A DNA stretch of 64,000 nucleotides, from positions 2,666,001 through 2,730,000 of the forward strand of contig NZ_CP070353.1 of assembly GCF_016919405.1 (NCBI RefSeq), read 5' to 3'. Positions 47,183 to 56,890 of the stretch are shown piece by piece. A model generated the notes under the pieces. It saw only the letters and a program-made list of their open reading frames with translations. It was not told the DNA's origin and did no database searches. Source of the stretch: Ensifer sp. PDNC004 (GTDB taxonomy: Bacteria > Pseudomonadota > Alphaproteobacteria > Rhizobiales > Rhizobiaceae). Position 1 is the stretch's first letter. Each line of letters starts with the position of its first letter. A program made the position numbers and the translations under genes.

Positions 47183-48118
47183 TTAGCTTCCGGCGAAGAC
47201 ACGCTTGGGGCGGAATTCGCCCTCGGCGATCTCACCGATAGCGACCAGCTTGCCGCGCGCCGTGGCATAGGCCTCGGGCGTCGCCAGCGGTGCGTCGCGG
47301 CCGCGCAGGATGATGGGATTGCCCATTCTGAGACGGTGCGCCTGGTCGTCGTTGACAGGCACGTGCGGAAGGCTGGAAAGCGCTTCGCCGGTCTCGATCA
47401 GATAGGCGTCGAGTGCCGCCAGACGTTCCTGGTCGTCCTCGATCTTTTCCAAAGCCACCAGGTCGGCAAGCGGCACCATGTCCTCTTCCCCGAAAGGGGC
47501 GACGAAGGTACGTCGCAGCGACGCGATGTGGCCGAAACACCCGAGATCGCGGCCCATGTCGCGGGCGAGCGAGCGCACATAGGTGCCCTTGCCGCATTCG
47601 ATTTCGAAATGGGCGAGATTGGGTGCAGCACCCAGCAGCGTCAGCCGGTGTACCTCGACCTCACGGGCCGGGATTTCGACCGTCTCGCCGTCGCGGGCGA
47701 GATCATAGGCGCGCTCGCCATCGATCTTGATCGCCGAGAACTGCGGCGGGACCTGGCTGATGACGCCTGTGTATTTCGGCAGAAGCGCGCGGATCGCCTC
47801 TTCGTTCGGCCGCTCGGCCGAGGAATGGGTGACCTCGCCTTCGAGGTCGTCCGTGGAGCGCTCCTCGCCCCAGGCGACGGTGAATTCGTAGATCTTGCGT
47901 CCATCCATCACGTAAGGGACGGTCTTCGTCGCATCGCCGAGCGCAATCGGCAGCATGCCGGAGGCGAGCGGATCGAGGGTGCCGGCGTGGCCGGCCTTCT
48001 GGGCCTTGAACAGCCACTTGATCTTCGAGACGGCTTCGGTGGAGCCGAAGTCGAGCGGCTTGTCGAGGATCAGCCAGCCCGAGATCGGGCGGCCCTTGGG
48101 CTTACGCGGTTTGGACAT
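47183..48118 (-). CDS. truB: tRNA pseudouridine(55) synthase
   Basis: A 311-residue enzyme that makes pseudouridine 55 in the tRNA T-loop. The catalytic Asp49 lies in [19 protein letters not shown], with the motif [20 protein letters not shown]. The later conserved segment is [20 protein letters not shown]. The C-terminus ([20 protein letters not shown]) is a PUA-like part. It starts 8 bases downstream of rbfA, as in most proteobacteria. Confidence 0.96.
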   Translation of the reverse strand: MSKPRKPKGRPISGWLILDKPLDFGSTEAVSKIKWLFKAQKAGHAGTLDPLASGMLPIALGDATKTVPYVMDGRKIYEFTVAWGEERSTDDLEGEVTHSSAERPNEEAIRALLPKYTGVISQVPPQFSAIKIDGERAYDLARDGETVEIPAREVEVHRLTLLGAAPNLAHFEIECGKGTYVRSLARDMGRDLGCFGHIASLRRTFVAPFGEEDMVPLADLVALEKIEDDQERLAALDAYLIETGEALSSLPHVPVNDDQAHRLRMGNPIILRGRDAPLATPEAYATARGKLVAIGEIAEGEFRPKRVFAGS

Positions 48119-48126
48119 GAAATCTA

Positions 48127-48531
48127 CTATTCTTCGTCTTCGGTCTGGTCGAGATCGCGGCTGACTTCCGGCGAACGCAGGAGTTCATCGATCTTCTTGT
48201 AGTTGTCGAAGCTCGTATCGTCGCGGAAACGAACGTCGGGCATGTATTTCATCTGCCTGAGCTGCGGGCCGAGGCGGCCCCGAATGTACTTGGCATTGCG
48301 GTTCAGCGCGTCGATGACTTCGTCATGGTTGGGTACGCCGAGCGGAGTCACGTAGGCGGTGGCGATCTTCAGATCCGGCGACATGCGCACTTCCGAGATC
48401 GCGATGACGGTCTTCTCGATCACGGGATCGCGAACTTCGCCGCGCTGCAGAACCTGCGTGATCGCAGCACGCACCTGTTCACCGACACGCAGCATGCGCT
48501 GGGAAGGGGCAGAGGATGTGGCTTTGGTCAT
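48127..48531 (-). CDS. rbfA: Ribosome-binding factor A
   Basis: A 134-residue KH-fold protein that acts in late 30S maturation. Recognisable segments are [20 protein letters not shown], then [20 protein letters not shown] and [23 protein letters not shown] 48531 ([11 protein letters not shown]) is the family start. It lies between a small membrane protein gene (80 bases upstream) and truB (8 bases downstream). Confidence 0.95.
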   Translation of the reverse strand: MTKATSSAPSQRMLRVGEQVRAAITQVLQRGEVRDPVIEKTVIAISEVRMSPDLKIATAYVTPLGVPNHDEVIDALNRNAKYIRGRLGPQLRQMKYMPDVRFRDDTSFDNYKKIDELLRSPEVSRDLDQTEDEE

Positions 48532-48611
48532 GGTCGTTGGCTTTCCAAGGTATTGCGCCCGCCCAGGGCGGCAATCCGTTTTATTCTTAAGCGTAATATA
48601 GCGTCCCTGCC

Positions 48612-49064
48612 TCAGGCACGGGTAGCCCTGATTGCCTGCGCCCGCTTTCTTTGACGCAGCCCCAGAAAGACGCCCGTAGCGGTCAACACGAGCGCGGACA
48701 GCAGATGGATCAGTTCGAACTGCGGATGAGCGCAACCCTCATTGATGGCCGACTGCCATACCCCGTGCTCGGCATCTCCCCAGGATGTGATGGCCATCAG
48801 CAGGAGGAGGCCGCCGAGAAGACTCCCGACCCAAAGCAGCGCCCGAAGGCGCAAAACCACTGAACCGATCAACAGACAGAAAAGCGCCGCCAGGCCGACC
48901 CAATTGGTCAGAAAAGCGGCCACCTCGTTGAAAACCGAGAAATTCTGCCCATCCCATCCGGGATAGATCTTGTCGCAGACTTCCGCGAAAGCCGGCGTCC
49001 GCCAAAACGACACAACAGCGGCCAAGGCCGCCGTTGTGCAGATTTGCCGGGCTTTCAGCCCCAT
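48612..49064 (-). CDS. Small membrane protein of unknown function between infB and rbfA
   Basis: A 150-residue protein that I do not recognise. A signal-peptide-like start ([20 protein letters not shown]) is followed by a short periplasmic part with Cys ([20 protein letters not shown]). Three hydrophobic helices follow ([57 protein letters not shown]) and a basic tail ([14 protein letters not shown]). Its ATG overlaps the infB stop (TAATG), so it is made with IF2. It sits where rbfA would usually start. Confidence 0.7.
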   Translation of the reverse strand: MGLKARQICTTAALAAVVSFWRTPAFAEVCDKIYPGWDGQNFSVFNEVAAFLTNWVGLAALFCLLIGSVVLRLRALLWVGSLLGGLLLLMAITSWGDAEHGVWQSAINEGCAHPQFELIHLLSALVLTATGVFLGLRQRKRAQAIRATRA

Positions 49065-51763
49065 TAGAGCGTCCGGGTGATATGCTCGACGCGGAAGCAC
49101 TCGATCGTATCGCCGGCGCGGATGTCTTCGTAGTTCTCGAAGGCCATGCCGCATTCCTGACCGACATTGACTTCCGAGACTTCGTCCTTGAAGCGCTTGA
49201 GGGTCTTGAGCTTGCCTTCGTGGATAACGACGTTGTCGCGAACCAGACGGACGCCGACGCCACGCTCGACCTTGCCTTCGGTGACGCGGCAACCCGCGAC
49301 CTTGCCGACCTTGGTGATGTTGAACACCTCCAGGATCTCGGCGTTGCCGAGGAAGGTTTCGCGGCGCTCCGGCGAGAGCAGACCCGACATCGCCGCCTTC
49401 ACGTCATCCACCAGATCGTAGATGATGTTGTAGTAGCGGATCTCGATGCCGGCACGCTCGGCGGCCGAACGGGCCTGCGAGTTTGCACGGACGTTGAAGC
49501 CGATGATCGCGGCGTTCGATGCCTCGGCGAGCGAGATATCGGACTCGGTGATACCACCGGCACCCGAATGCACGATGCGTGCACGCACTTCGTCGGTTCC
49601 GAGCTTGTCGAGCGCACCGGCGATCGCTTCGATCGAGCCCTGCACGTCGCCCTTGATGACCAGCGGGAACTCCTTGAGCCCGGAGGTCTGGAGCTGGGTC
49701 ATCATCTGCTCGAGCGAGCCGCGCGAGCCGGACTGACGGGCAACCTGCTTCTCGCGGGCGAGACGCTGGCGGTATTCGGAGATCTCGCGAGCGCGGCTTT
49801 CGTTTTCGACGACGGCGAACTTGTCACCGGCAGCCGGCGTACCCGACAGGCCGAGAACCTCGACCGGCATCGACGGGCCAGCTTCCTTGACGTGTTCGCC
49901 CTTGTCGTTGACGAGCGCGCGTACACGGCCCCACTGATCACCGGCGACGATGATCTGGCCCGGACGCAGCGTGCCCTTCTGAACGAGCACGGTCGCAACC
50001 GCACCACGGCCACGGTCAAGCTCGGCTTCGACCACCGTACCTTCTGCCGTCCGGTTCGGATTGGCGCGCAGGTCGAGAATTTCCGCCTGGAGCAGGATCG
50101 CTTCCAGAAGCTTGTCGAGGTTGGTGCCGTTCTTCGCGGAGACTTCCACGTCGAGAACTTCACCGCCCATGGATTCGACGAAGACTTCGTGCTGCAGCAG
50201 TTCGGTGCGAACCTTCTGCGGGTTTGCCGTCGGCTTGTCGACCTTGTTGATCGCCACGATGATCGGAACACCCGCCGCCTTGGCGTGGTTGATCGATTCG
50301 ATCGTCTGCGGCATCACGCTGTCGTCAGCCGCAACCACGAGGATCGCGATGTCGGTCGCCTGGGCACCACGGGCACGCATGGCGGTGAACGCCGCGTGGC
50401 CGGGGGTGTCGATGAAGGTGATCTTGTTGCCGTTCTGCTCGACCTGGTAGGCGCCGATATGCTGGGTGATGCCACCGGCTTCGCCGGCAACCACGTTGGC
50501 ATGACGGATGGCGTCGAGCAGCGAAGTCTTGCCGTGGTCGACGTGTCCCATGATCGTAACGATCGGCGGACGCGGCTCCATTTCTTCGTCCGAGTCCGAA
50601 ACGTTGAAGATGCCTTCCTCGACGTCGGATTCCGAAACGCGCTTGACCGTGTGGCCGAATTCGCCAGCGATGAGTTCAGCCAGGTCGGCGTCGATCAGAT
50701 CGCCGGGCTTCATCATCTGACCTTCCTTCATCAGGTACTTGATGACATCGACGGCGCGTTCAGACATGCGCTGCGACAGTTCCTGAATGGTGATGGTTTC
50801 GGGCAGGATGACTTCGCGAGAAATCTTCTCGCGGGTTTCCTGCATCTGGCTGCGCTTGAACTTCTCCTGGCGACGACGCATGGCCGACAGCGAGCGAGCG
50901 CGCTGGCCGGCATCCTCATCGCCCGCGGTGCTCAGCGTCAGCTTGCCCTGGCGGCGACCATCGTCACCCTTCGGGCGGGCCGGAACCTTTGCCGGCTCCG
51001 GACGCACGACCTTGCCGCGAACCGGTCCTGCGCCAGGACGCGGACCACGATCCTCATCCTTTTCGTTGTCGACCTTGCGGCCGCGCAGAGCGCCGGCCGG
51101 TGCCGGGGTCGGAAGTCCAGTTGCAGCTTCCGCAGACCGTCCAGCCTGCGGGCGGCTGTCGGCGCGACGCTCGGTGGAAGCGGGTGTGCGAGCTGCCGCG
51201 GGGCGCTCTTCGACAACCTCTTCGACCTTTGCTTCGGGCTCGACTGCCGGACGGGCTGCTTCTTCAGCGGCGCGGCGTGCGGCTTCTTCCTTCTCCTGAA
51301 GGAGACGGGCTTCTTCCTCGCGCTTGCGGCGCGCTTCGTTCTCGGCGCGGATGACCGCTTCTTCGGCGTCGCGGATCTGCGCTTCGGCCAGAGCACGGCG
51401 GCGTGCGTCGATCTCACCGGCTGAAAGCTGGTTCAGAACGACACCCACACGCGGCCGGTTGGCCTGGTTGGCTTCCTGGCGCGTCGAGTGTTGCTGCGGC
51501 TGCGGGGCCGGGCGGCCGGAAGGCTGCGGCTGAGCCGGACGCTGCTCGACCGGGCGTGCGGCGGGAGCCGCGGCAACCGGCGTGATCGGGCGCTCGTCCT
51601 TAGGGCGATGGAAGGGGCGTTTCTTGGTTTCGACCACGACCGCCTTGGTGCGGCCACGGCCCATGTCCTGACGCACGGTCCCCTGCGAAACCCCGTGGGG
51701 CTTCAGGGTCAGCGTCTTCTTGCCTGCTGCGCTGCCTGTCTTGTCGTCGTTGTTGTCGGTCAT
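49064..51763 (-). CDS. infB: Translation initiation factor IF-2
   Basis: An 899-residue GTPase that places fMet-tRNA on the 30S subunit. A long basic/acidic N-terminal region (~1-330) has a coiled-coil ([20 protein letters not shown]). The IF2N domain (~325-380; [20 protein letters not shown]) follows, then the G domain (~405; [30 protein letters not shown]) and domains II, III and IV. The stop overlaps the start of the next gene. It lies 105 bases after ylxR. Confidence 0.97.
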   Translation of the reverse strand: MTDNNDDKTGSAAGKKTLTLKPHGVSQGTVRQDMGRGRTKAVVVETKKRPFHRPKDERPITPVAAAPAARPVEQRPAQPQPSGRPAPQPQQHSTRQEANQANRPRVGVVLNQLSAGEIDARRRALAEAQIRDAEEAVIRAENEARRKREEEARLLQEKEEAARRAAEEAARPAVEPEAKVEEVVEERPAAARTPASTERRADSRPQAGRSAEAATGLPTPAPAGALRGRKVDNEKDEDRGPRPGAGPVRGKVVRPEPAKVPARPKGDDGRRQGKLTLSTAGDEDAGQRARSLSAMRRRQEKFKRSQMQETREKISREVILPETITIQELSQRMSERAVDVIKYLMKEGQMMKPGDLIDADLAELIAGEFGHTVKRVSESDVEEGIFNVSDSDEEMEPRPPIVTIMGHVDHGKTSLLDAIRHANVVAGEAGGITQHIGAYQVEQNGNKITFIDTPGHAAFTAMRARGAQATDIAILVVAADDSVMPQTIESINHAKAAGVPIIVAINKVDKPTANPQKVRTELLQHEVFVESMGGEVLDVEVSAKNGTNLDKLLEAILLQAEILDLRANPNRTAEGTVVEAELDRGRGAVATVLVQKGTLRPGQIIVAGDQWGRVRALVNDKGEHVKEAGPSMPVEVLGLSGTPAAGDKFAVVENESRAREISEYRQRLAREKQVARQSGSRGSLEQMMTQLQTSGLKEFPLVIKGDVQGSIEAIAGALDKLGTDEVRARIVHSGAGGITESDISLAEASNAAIIGFNVRANSQARSAAERAGIEIRYYNIIYDLVDDVKAAMSGLLSPERRETFLGNAEILEVFNITKVGKVAGCRVTEGKVERGVGVRLVRDNVVIHEGKLKTLKRFKDEVSEVNVGQECGMAFENYEDIRAGDTIECFRVEHITRTL

Positions 51764-51868
51764 TCCGTTCCGTTCCTAGCGATCAGGGCCGGATGCGTAT
51801 CACCTGACCCTGTCTTCCAAATTGTCTCAAACAATGTACGCGATGCCAGACTGTGCCGGTGACTCGGG

Positions 51869-52576
51869 TCATTGCTGTGGCTTGCCAGCGCCGCCTTCGG
51901 CCCGGACCGGGACGGATCCTCGGTACTTTTCGAGCATGATTGCGCGCTTCACTACACCCTCACCCGCCTGCCCTGCAAGCGCTGCGGCATGGATAAAAGC
52001 ATTACTTCCTAAAAGGCCCTCCATTTCCGCCCCGGTGAAGGGACGGAACGAAGGTATTTCCGTTTCGTCGTCGGCCACGAAGCTCATCGCCTTGCGGGCC
52101 TGGTCTATCTTGCGCACGCCGTCGGCGGCAGCATCGGCCGCGTGGAACACGGCAAGCGCTGCCAGACCGCGCACGGCCTGCTCCGTCTTCGTCGCACCGG
52201 AAATGAACTGGGCCGCCTTGCGCGCCAAGTTCATCATTCCGGCCAGCTGCTCACCGAGCAGCCGGTCGACATCGTCGGCGAGCGTCGCGTCAGCCTTGAC
52301 GTCCGCCTTGAGTGCGCGGGCGAAGAACTTCTTCGCCACCGCTTTCTCGATCAGCGCCCGCTCGGCCTTCACCCAGCAGCCGCGCCCCGGAAGCTGACGC
52401 TTCAGATCCGGAACGACGCGACCGTCGGGTCCGGCCACGAAGCGGATCAGCTCGTCGGGCGATCCGCTTTCGCGGGTGACGATGCAGGTCCGCGTGCTGC
52501 CGCTGCGATCCTTCGGACCCCCATCTACAGGCAGGGTGTCCGAAGGCAGGCTGTCGGCCTCATCAGAGACGGTCAT
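51869..52576 (-). CDS. ylxR: YlxR-family RNA-binding protein fused to an L7Ae-like domain
   Basis: A 235-residue protein with the alphaproteobacterial layout. The N-terminal YlxR domain spans ~20-105 (TCIVTRESGSPDELIRFVAG, LPGRGCWVKAERALIEKAVA). A ribosomal L7Ae/L30e-like part follows (~105-200; GEQLAGMMNLARKAAQFISG, LAVFHAADAAADGVRKIDQA). It lies 5 bases downstream of nusA, so it is co-translated with it. A nucleoid or RNA role is the family expectation. Confidence 0.88.
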   Translation of the reverse strand: MTVSDEADSLPSDTLPVDGGPKDRSGSTRTCIVTRESGSPDELIRFVAGPDGRVVPDLKRQLPGRGCWVKAERALIEKAVAKKFFARALKADVKADATLADDVDRLLGEQLAGMMNLARKAAQFISGATKTEQAVRGLAALAVFHAADAAADGVRKIDQARKAMSFVADDETEIPSFRPFTGAEMEGLLGSNAFIHAAALAGQAGEGVVKRAIMLEKYRGSVPVRAEGGAGKPQQ

Positions 52577-52581
52577 CGCCC

Positions 52582-54201
52582 TTAAGCGTCCTGCTCGGCG
52601 CCTTCGGCAACGTCGATCGGCTCTTCACCTTCGACCTCGTCGCTTGCCAGGTCCTCTTCCGTGATCCAGCCAGCCGCAAGGCGGGCCTGAACGATCATGG
52701 CTTCGGCTTCGGCGCGCGAAACTTCGAACTTCGAGAAGGTGCCCTCGAAACGCTTGGTCTCGCCGTCCTTGCGTTCGCTCCAGCCGACGAGATCGTCCGC
52801 GGCGCAACCGGCAAAGTCTTCGACCGTCTTGATGCCTTCTTCGCCGAGCGCAACGAGCATCTGGCTCGTCAGGCCGTCGATCGAGCGCAGTTCGTCGGCA
52901 ACGCCGAGTTCCTTGCGCTTGGCATCCAGTTCGGCTTCCAGCTTTTCCAGGAACTCGCGGGCGCGGGTCTGGATTTCGGTCGCGGTCTCGTCGTCGAAGC
53001 CGTCAATCGAGGCGATTTCGTCGAGATCGACATAGGCGAGCTCCTCGACGGCGGCAAAGCCTTCGGAAGCCAGAACCTGGCCGACCATTTCGTCGACGTC
53101 GAGCGCGTCCATGAACAGGTTGGTGCGCTCGGTGAACTCCTTCTGGCGGCGCTCGCTCTCTTCCTGCTCGGTGAGGATGTCGATATCCCAGCCGGTCAGC
53201 TGCGAGGCAAGGCGAACGTTCTGACCGCGACGGCCGATGGCGAGCGACAGCTGCTCGTCCGGAACGACCACTTCGATGCGCTCTGCATCCTCGTCGAGAA
53301 CGACCTTGGCGACTTCCGCCGGCTGCAGCGCGTTGACGATGAACGATGCCGGGTCCTGCGACCACGGAATGATGTCGATCTTTTCGCCCTGCAGTTCGCC
53401 GACGACGGCCTGAACGCGCGAACCGCGCATACCGACGCAGGCGCCGACCGGATCGATCGAGCTATCGTTGGAGACAACGGCGATCTTGGCGCGCGAACCC
53501 GGATCACGGGCAACCGACTTGATCTGGATGATGCCGTCGTAGATCTCAGGCACTTCCATGGTGAAGAGCTTCACCATGAACTGCGGATGGGTACGCGACA
53601 GGAAGATCTGCGGGCCGCGCTGTTCGCGGCGAACGTCGTAGACGAAGGCGCGGACGCGGTCGCCGTAGCGCATGTTTTCGCGCGGGATCATCTCGTCGCG
53701 GCGGATGATGCCTTCGCCACGACCGAGGTCGACGATGACGTTGCCGTATTCGACGCGCTTGACCGTGCCGTTGACGATTTCGCCGACGCGATCCTTGAAC
53801 TCGTCGAACTGGCGATCGCGCTCGGCTTCACGAACCTTCTGCACGATGACCTGCTTGGCCGACTGGGCGGCGATGCGGCCAAAATCCATCGGCGGCAGCG
53901 GATCGGCGATGAAGTCGCCGAGTTTGGCATCCGGGTTGCGATCGCGAGCAAGCTCGAGCGGGATCTGCGTGGAGTAATCGTCAGCCTTCTCGACCACTTC
54001 CAGAAGACGCTGCAGGCGGATTTCGCCGGTCTTGGAGTTGATGTCGGCGCGGATGTTCGATTCCGACCCATAGCGCGAGCGGGCGGCCTTCTGGATCGCG
54101 TCGGCCATCGCGGCCAGAACGATCTCACGGTCGATCACCTTTTCACGCGCGACAGCATCCGCGATCTGCAGAAGCTCGAGCCGGTTAGCACTGACTGCCA
54201 T
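52582..54201 (-). CDS. nusA: Transcription termination/antitermination factor NusA
   Basis: A 539-residue NusA. The N-terminal RNA polymerase-binding domain spans ~1-130 (LELLQIADAVAREKVIDREI). S1 (~135-200) and two KH domains (~200-340; RDPGSRAKIAVVSNDSSIDP, GACVGMRGSRVQAVVGELQG) follow. The C-terminal half has acidic/helix-hairpin-helix repeats (FAAVEELAYVDLDEIASIDG, EEGIKTVEDFAGCAADDLVG). ATG 54201 (MAVSANRLEL) is preferred. It follows rimP by 45 bases. Confidence 0.96.
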   Translation of the reverse strand: MAVSANRLELLQIADAVAREKVIDREIVLAAMADAIQKAARSRYGSESNIRADINSKTGEIRLQRLLEVVEKADDYSTQIPLELARDRNPDAKLGDFIADPLPPMDFGRIAAQSAKQVIVQKVREAERDRQFDEFKDRVGEIVNGTVKRVEYGNVIVDLGRGEGIIRRDEMIPRENMRYGDRVRAFVYDVRREQRGPQIFLSRTHPQFMVKLFTMEVPEIYDGIIQIKSVARDPGSRAKIAVVSNDSSIDPVGACVGMRGSRVQAVVGELQGEKIDIIPWSQDPASFIVNALQPAEVAKVVLDEDAERIEVVVPDEQLSLAIGRRGQNVRLASQLTGWDIDILTEQEESERRQKEFTERTNLFMDALDVDEMVGQVLASEGFAAVEELAYVDLDEIASIDGFDDETATEIQTRAREFLEKLEAELDAKRKELGVADELRSIDGLTSQMLVALGEEGIKTVEDFAGCAADDLVGWSERKDGETKRFEGTFSKFEVSRAEAEAMIVQARLAAGWITEEDLASDEVEGEEPIDVAEGAEQDA

Positions 54202-54246
54202 GTCTTGTCTCCGTTGGGTTGCAGGGGGCTTCACGCTCCGCCCGAC

Positions 54247-54867
54247 TTATTCCTCAATAGGTGAATCTTCGTCTTCGAAATTTTCATTCGCAGCGCGTGC
54301 TGCCTTCGCCTTCTTGTCGGCGGTCAGCGCATCACGGATCAGATCGTCGGTCAGGATCAGCCGCGCCTCGGAAAGCGTGGTGAACGGGATAACGACGACG
54401 GGCTCCTCGCCATAGGCAACCTGGTCGCGCTCGAGCCGGAAACCGTCGTCATCGACGGAAACGATCTTGCCGCGGAACCGCTTGCGGCCGTCGACCAAAA
54501 CCGACGTCTCGCATTTCAGCAGGTGACCCTGCCAGCGGAAGAAGTCGGACTTGCGCACCATCGGGCGGTCGATGCCCGGCGACGACACTTCGAGATGATA
54601 CGCCTTGTCGATCGGATCTTCCACATCGAGAACCGGCGAAATGGCCTTGGAGATCTCTTCGCAGTCCTCGACGGTCATCGTGCCGTCGGTGCGCTCGGCC
54701 ATGATCTGCAGCGTCAGGCCGTTCTGGCCGGACATGCGCACGCGCACGAGCTGGTAACCCATCGGCACGATGACCGGCTCGATGATGTCGGCGACGCGCT
54801 GGTCGAGACCGGTTTCGGTGATCAGGCGGGGTTCATGTGCATTTTCAGCCGTTGTCGTATCGGACAA
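54247..54867 (-). CDS. rimP: Ribosome maturation factor RimP
   Basis: A 206-residue protein needed for early 30S assembly. Conserved pieces are [40 protein letters not shown] and [20 protein letters not shown]. The C-terminus is longer than in E. coli, with an acidic tail ([11 protein letters not shown]). It is the first gene of the rimP-nusA-infB operon. An upstream promoter (54955-54983) and a terminator-like hairpin (54897-54928) make attenuation plausible. Confidence 0.94.
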   Translation of the reverse strand: MSDTTTAENAHEPRLITETGLDQRVADIIEPVIVPMGYQLVRVRMSGQNGLTLQIMAERTDGTMTVEDCEEISKAISPVLDVEDPIDKAYHLEVSSPGIDRPMVRKSDFFRWQGHLLKCETSVLVDGRKRFRGKIVSVDDDGFRLERDQVAYGEEPVVVIPFTTLSEARLILTDDLIRDALTADKKAKAARAANENFEDEDSPIEE

Positions 54868-54896
54868 ACGATCATCTCCTCATCGGACCGGCTAAT

Positions 54897-54928
54897 AAAA
54901 AAGAGCGGGTCCTGACGGGCCCACTCTT
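54897..54928 (-). terminator. Terminator-like hairpin in the rimP leader (attenuator candidate)
   Basis: On the minus strand AGAGTGGGCCC (54927-54917), loop CGTCA, GGACCCGCTCT (54912-54902 side), followed by a T-run over 54902-54897. The stem has one mismatch and one G-U. It stands after the rimP promoter and about 30 bases before the rimP ATG, reading in the sense direction. Confidence 0.65.
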
Positions 54929-54954
54929 CATCTACCGATCAAGAATTTGAGGCT

Positions 54955-54983
54955 CATATACGCCCCATCGCCGCAAATTGCAA
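54955..54983 (-). promoter_or_regulatory. Promoter of the rimP-nusA-infB operon
   Basis: On the minus strand TTGCAA (54983-54978), 17-base spacer, TATATG (54960-54955). Start of transcription is expected near 54947, 80 bases before the rimP ATG. Confidence 0.6.
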
Positions 54984-55140
54984 GGCGTTGGGCCGCCCGA
55001 CGCAAATCGCCGGACGATCCGCCGGCGAGCATCTTCGCCAACAAGGTCAGTTTCAGCGGGTGGCACTTCGCGTTGCCCGGCCTATAACAGGTAACGAACC
55101 GCTTCGAGACGACAATCAAGAAACGAAGAGAGAAGACGAG

Positions 55141-56775
55141 GTGCCCACCCGTATTTCGCCGCTTGCCCCCTTCAAGCACGACATCTTCCGCACGATCTGG
55201 ATCGCGAGCCTCGCCTCCAATTTCGGCGGCCTCATTCAATCGGTCGGCGCCGCCTGGCTGATGACCTCCATTTCCTCATCAGCGAACATGGTGGCGCTGG
55301 TGCAGGCTTCCACCTCACTGCCGATCATGCTCTTTTCGCTCGTCTCCGGCGCGCTTGCCGACAATTTCGACCGGCGGCGGATCATGCTGGTGGCGCAGTG
55401 TTTCATGCTCTTCGTCTCGGCACTCTTGACGATCTTTGCCTATGTCGGGCTGATCACACCCTGGCTGCTCCTGCTCTTCACCTTCCTCATCGGCTGCGGC
55501 ACGGCGCTCAACAACCCGTCCTGGCAGGCATCGGTCGGCGACATAGTTCCGCGCGAAGACCTGCCGGCGGCGGTCGCGCTCAACAGCATGGGCTTCAACA
55601 TCACCCGCAGCGTCGGCCCGGCGATCGGCGGTGCCATCGTTGCGGCACTCGGCGCGGCGGCGGCCTTCTTCGCCAACACGCTCAGCTATTTCGCCATCCT
55701 CTTTGCGCTGGTGCGCTGGCGTCGCGAGGTGCCGACGAACACGCTGCCGCGCGAGACGCTGGGTCGCGCCATTTCGGCTGGCCTGCGCTATGTCGCGATG
55801 TCGCCCAACATCGGCAAGGTGCTCTTGCGCGGCTTCCTCTTCGGCCTTTCGGCGAGCGCCATCCTCGCGCTTCTGCCGCTCGTTGCCCGCGACCTCGTCC
55901 AGGGCGGGCCGCTCACATACGGCCTGATGCTCGGCGCCTTCGGCCTCGGCGCGATCGGCGGGGCGCTGCTCTCTGCCCGGCTGCGCGAGAAGCTTTCGAG
56001 CGAGGCGATCGTGCGCATCGCCTTTACCGGCTTTGCCGCCAGCGCCGCGATCACGGCCTGGAGCACCTATGCCTGGCTGAGCTGTCTCGTGCTGCTTATC
56101 TCCGGCGCCTGTTGGGTGCTGGCGCTGTCGTTGTTCAACACCACCGTGCAGCTTTCGACGCCGCGCTGGGTGGTCGGCCGGGCGCTGTCGCTCTACCAGA
56201 CCATGACCTTCGGCGGCATTGCCGGCGGCAGCTGGCTCTGGGGTACGGCCGCCGAGCAATATGGCGCGGCCAACGCGTTGATGGGCTCCTGTCTGCTGAT
56301 GTTCGCCGGGGTCGTGGTCGGCTTCCGCCTGCCCTTGCCGGAGTTCACCTCGCTCAACCTCGATCCGCTCAACCGCTTCAACGAGCCGCCGCTCGAACTG
56401 GACCTGAAGCCGCGCAGCGGCCCGATCGTCATCATGATCGACTACGAGATCGCCGACGACGATATCCCGGAGTTCCTGACGACGATGGCGGAACGGCGGC
56501 GCATCCGCATTCGCGACGGGGCGGGACATTGGGCGTTGATGCGCGACCTCGAAAACCCGACCACCTGGACCGAGACCTATCACGTGCCGACCTGGGTCGA
56601 ATATGTGCGCCACAACCAGCGCCGCACCCAGGCCGACGCCGCCGTCGGCGACCGGCTGACGGCATTGCATAGCGGCAAGACACCACCGCGGGTGCACCGG
56701 ATGATCGAGCGCCAGACGATCGTCCCGACGCATTACGAGCGCTACAAGCGACAGGTGAATGTGGACATGCATTAG
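55141..56775 (+). CDS. MFS_3-family exporter with C-terminal soluble domain
   Basis: A 544-residue protein of the MFS_3 (DUF894, EntS-like) group. Residues ~1-410 hold about 12 hydrophobic segments; the A-loop is SGALADNFDRRRIML, and GCGTALNNPSWQASVGDIVP is a group signature. Residues ~435-544 are a soluble tail (VIMIDYEIADDDIPEFLTTM, WTETYHVPTWVEYVRHNQRR), as in other DUF894 proteins with an ABM-like tail. The substrate is unknown. GTG 55141 (VPTRISPLAPFKHD) is chosen; the open frame upstream has no membrane or family sequence. It is divergent from rimP. Confidence 0.85.
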   Translation: MPTRISPLAPFKHDIFRTIWIASLASNFGGLIQSVGAAWLMTSISSSANMVALVQASTSLPIMLFSLVSGALADNFDRRRIMLVAQCFMLFVSALLTIFAYVGLITPWLLLLFTFLIGCGTALNNPSWQASVGDIVPREDLPAAVALNSMGFNITRSVGPAIGGAIVAALGAAAAFFANTLSYFAILFALVRWRREVPTNTLPRETLGRAISAGLRYVAMSPNIGKVLLRGFLFGLSASAILALLPLVARDLVQGGPLTYGLMLGAFGLGAIGGALLSARLREKLSSEAIVRIAFTGFAASAAITAWSTYAWLSCLVLLISGACWVLALSLFNTTVQLSTPRWVVGRALSLYQTMTFGGIAGGSWLWGTAAEQYGAANALMGSCLLMFAGVVVGFRLPLPEFTSLNLDPLNRFNEPPLELDLKPRSGPIVIMIDYEIADDDIPEFLTTMAERRRIRIRDGAGHWALMRDLENPTTWTETYHVPTWVEYVRHNQRRTQADAAVGDRLTALHSGKTPPRVHRMIERQTIVPTHYERYKRQVNVDMH

Positions 56776-56822
56776 GTACTGTTGCCGGCTCTTGCGCCGA
56801 CATGGGGATCATGCGACGAAAG

Positions 56823-56846
56823 AGGCCCCGTCACCGGGGCCTTTTT
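56823..56846 (+). terminator. Terminator after the MFS_3 gene
   Basis: AGGCCCCG (56823-56830), loop TCAC, CGGGGCCT (56835-56842), then Ts to 56846. It lies between converging genes. Confidence 0.85.
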
Positions 56847-56890
56847 CGTTTCGGCAATCGGCACGCCGGCGCCTCCGGCTGCAATTGGCT

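Noticed and set aside
55060..55076. Sigma-54-like promoter TGGCAC...TTGC before the MFS_3 gene
   Set aside because: GG and GC are 11 bases apart instead of the required 10, so it should not work.
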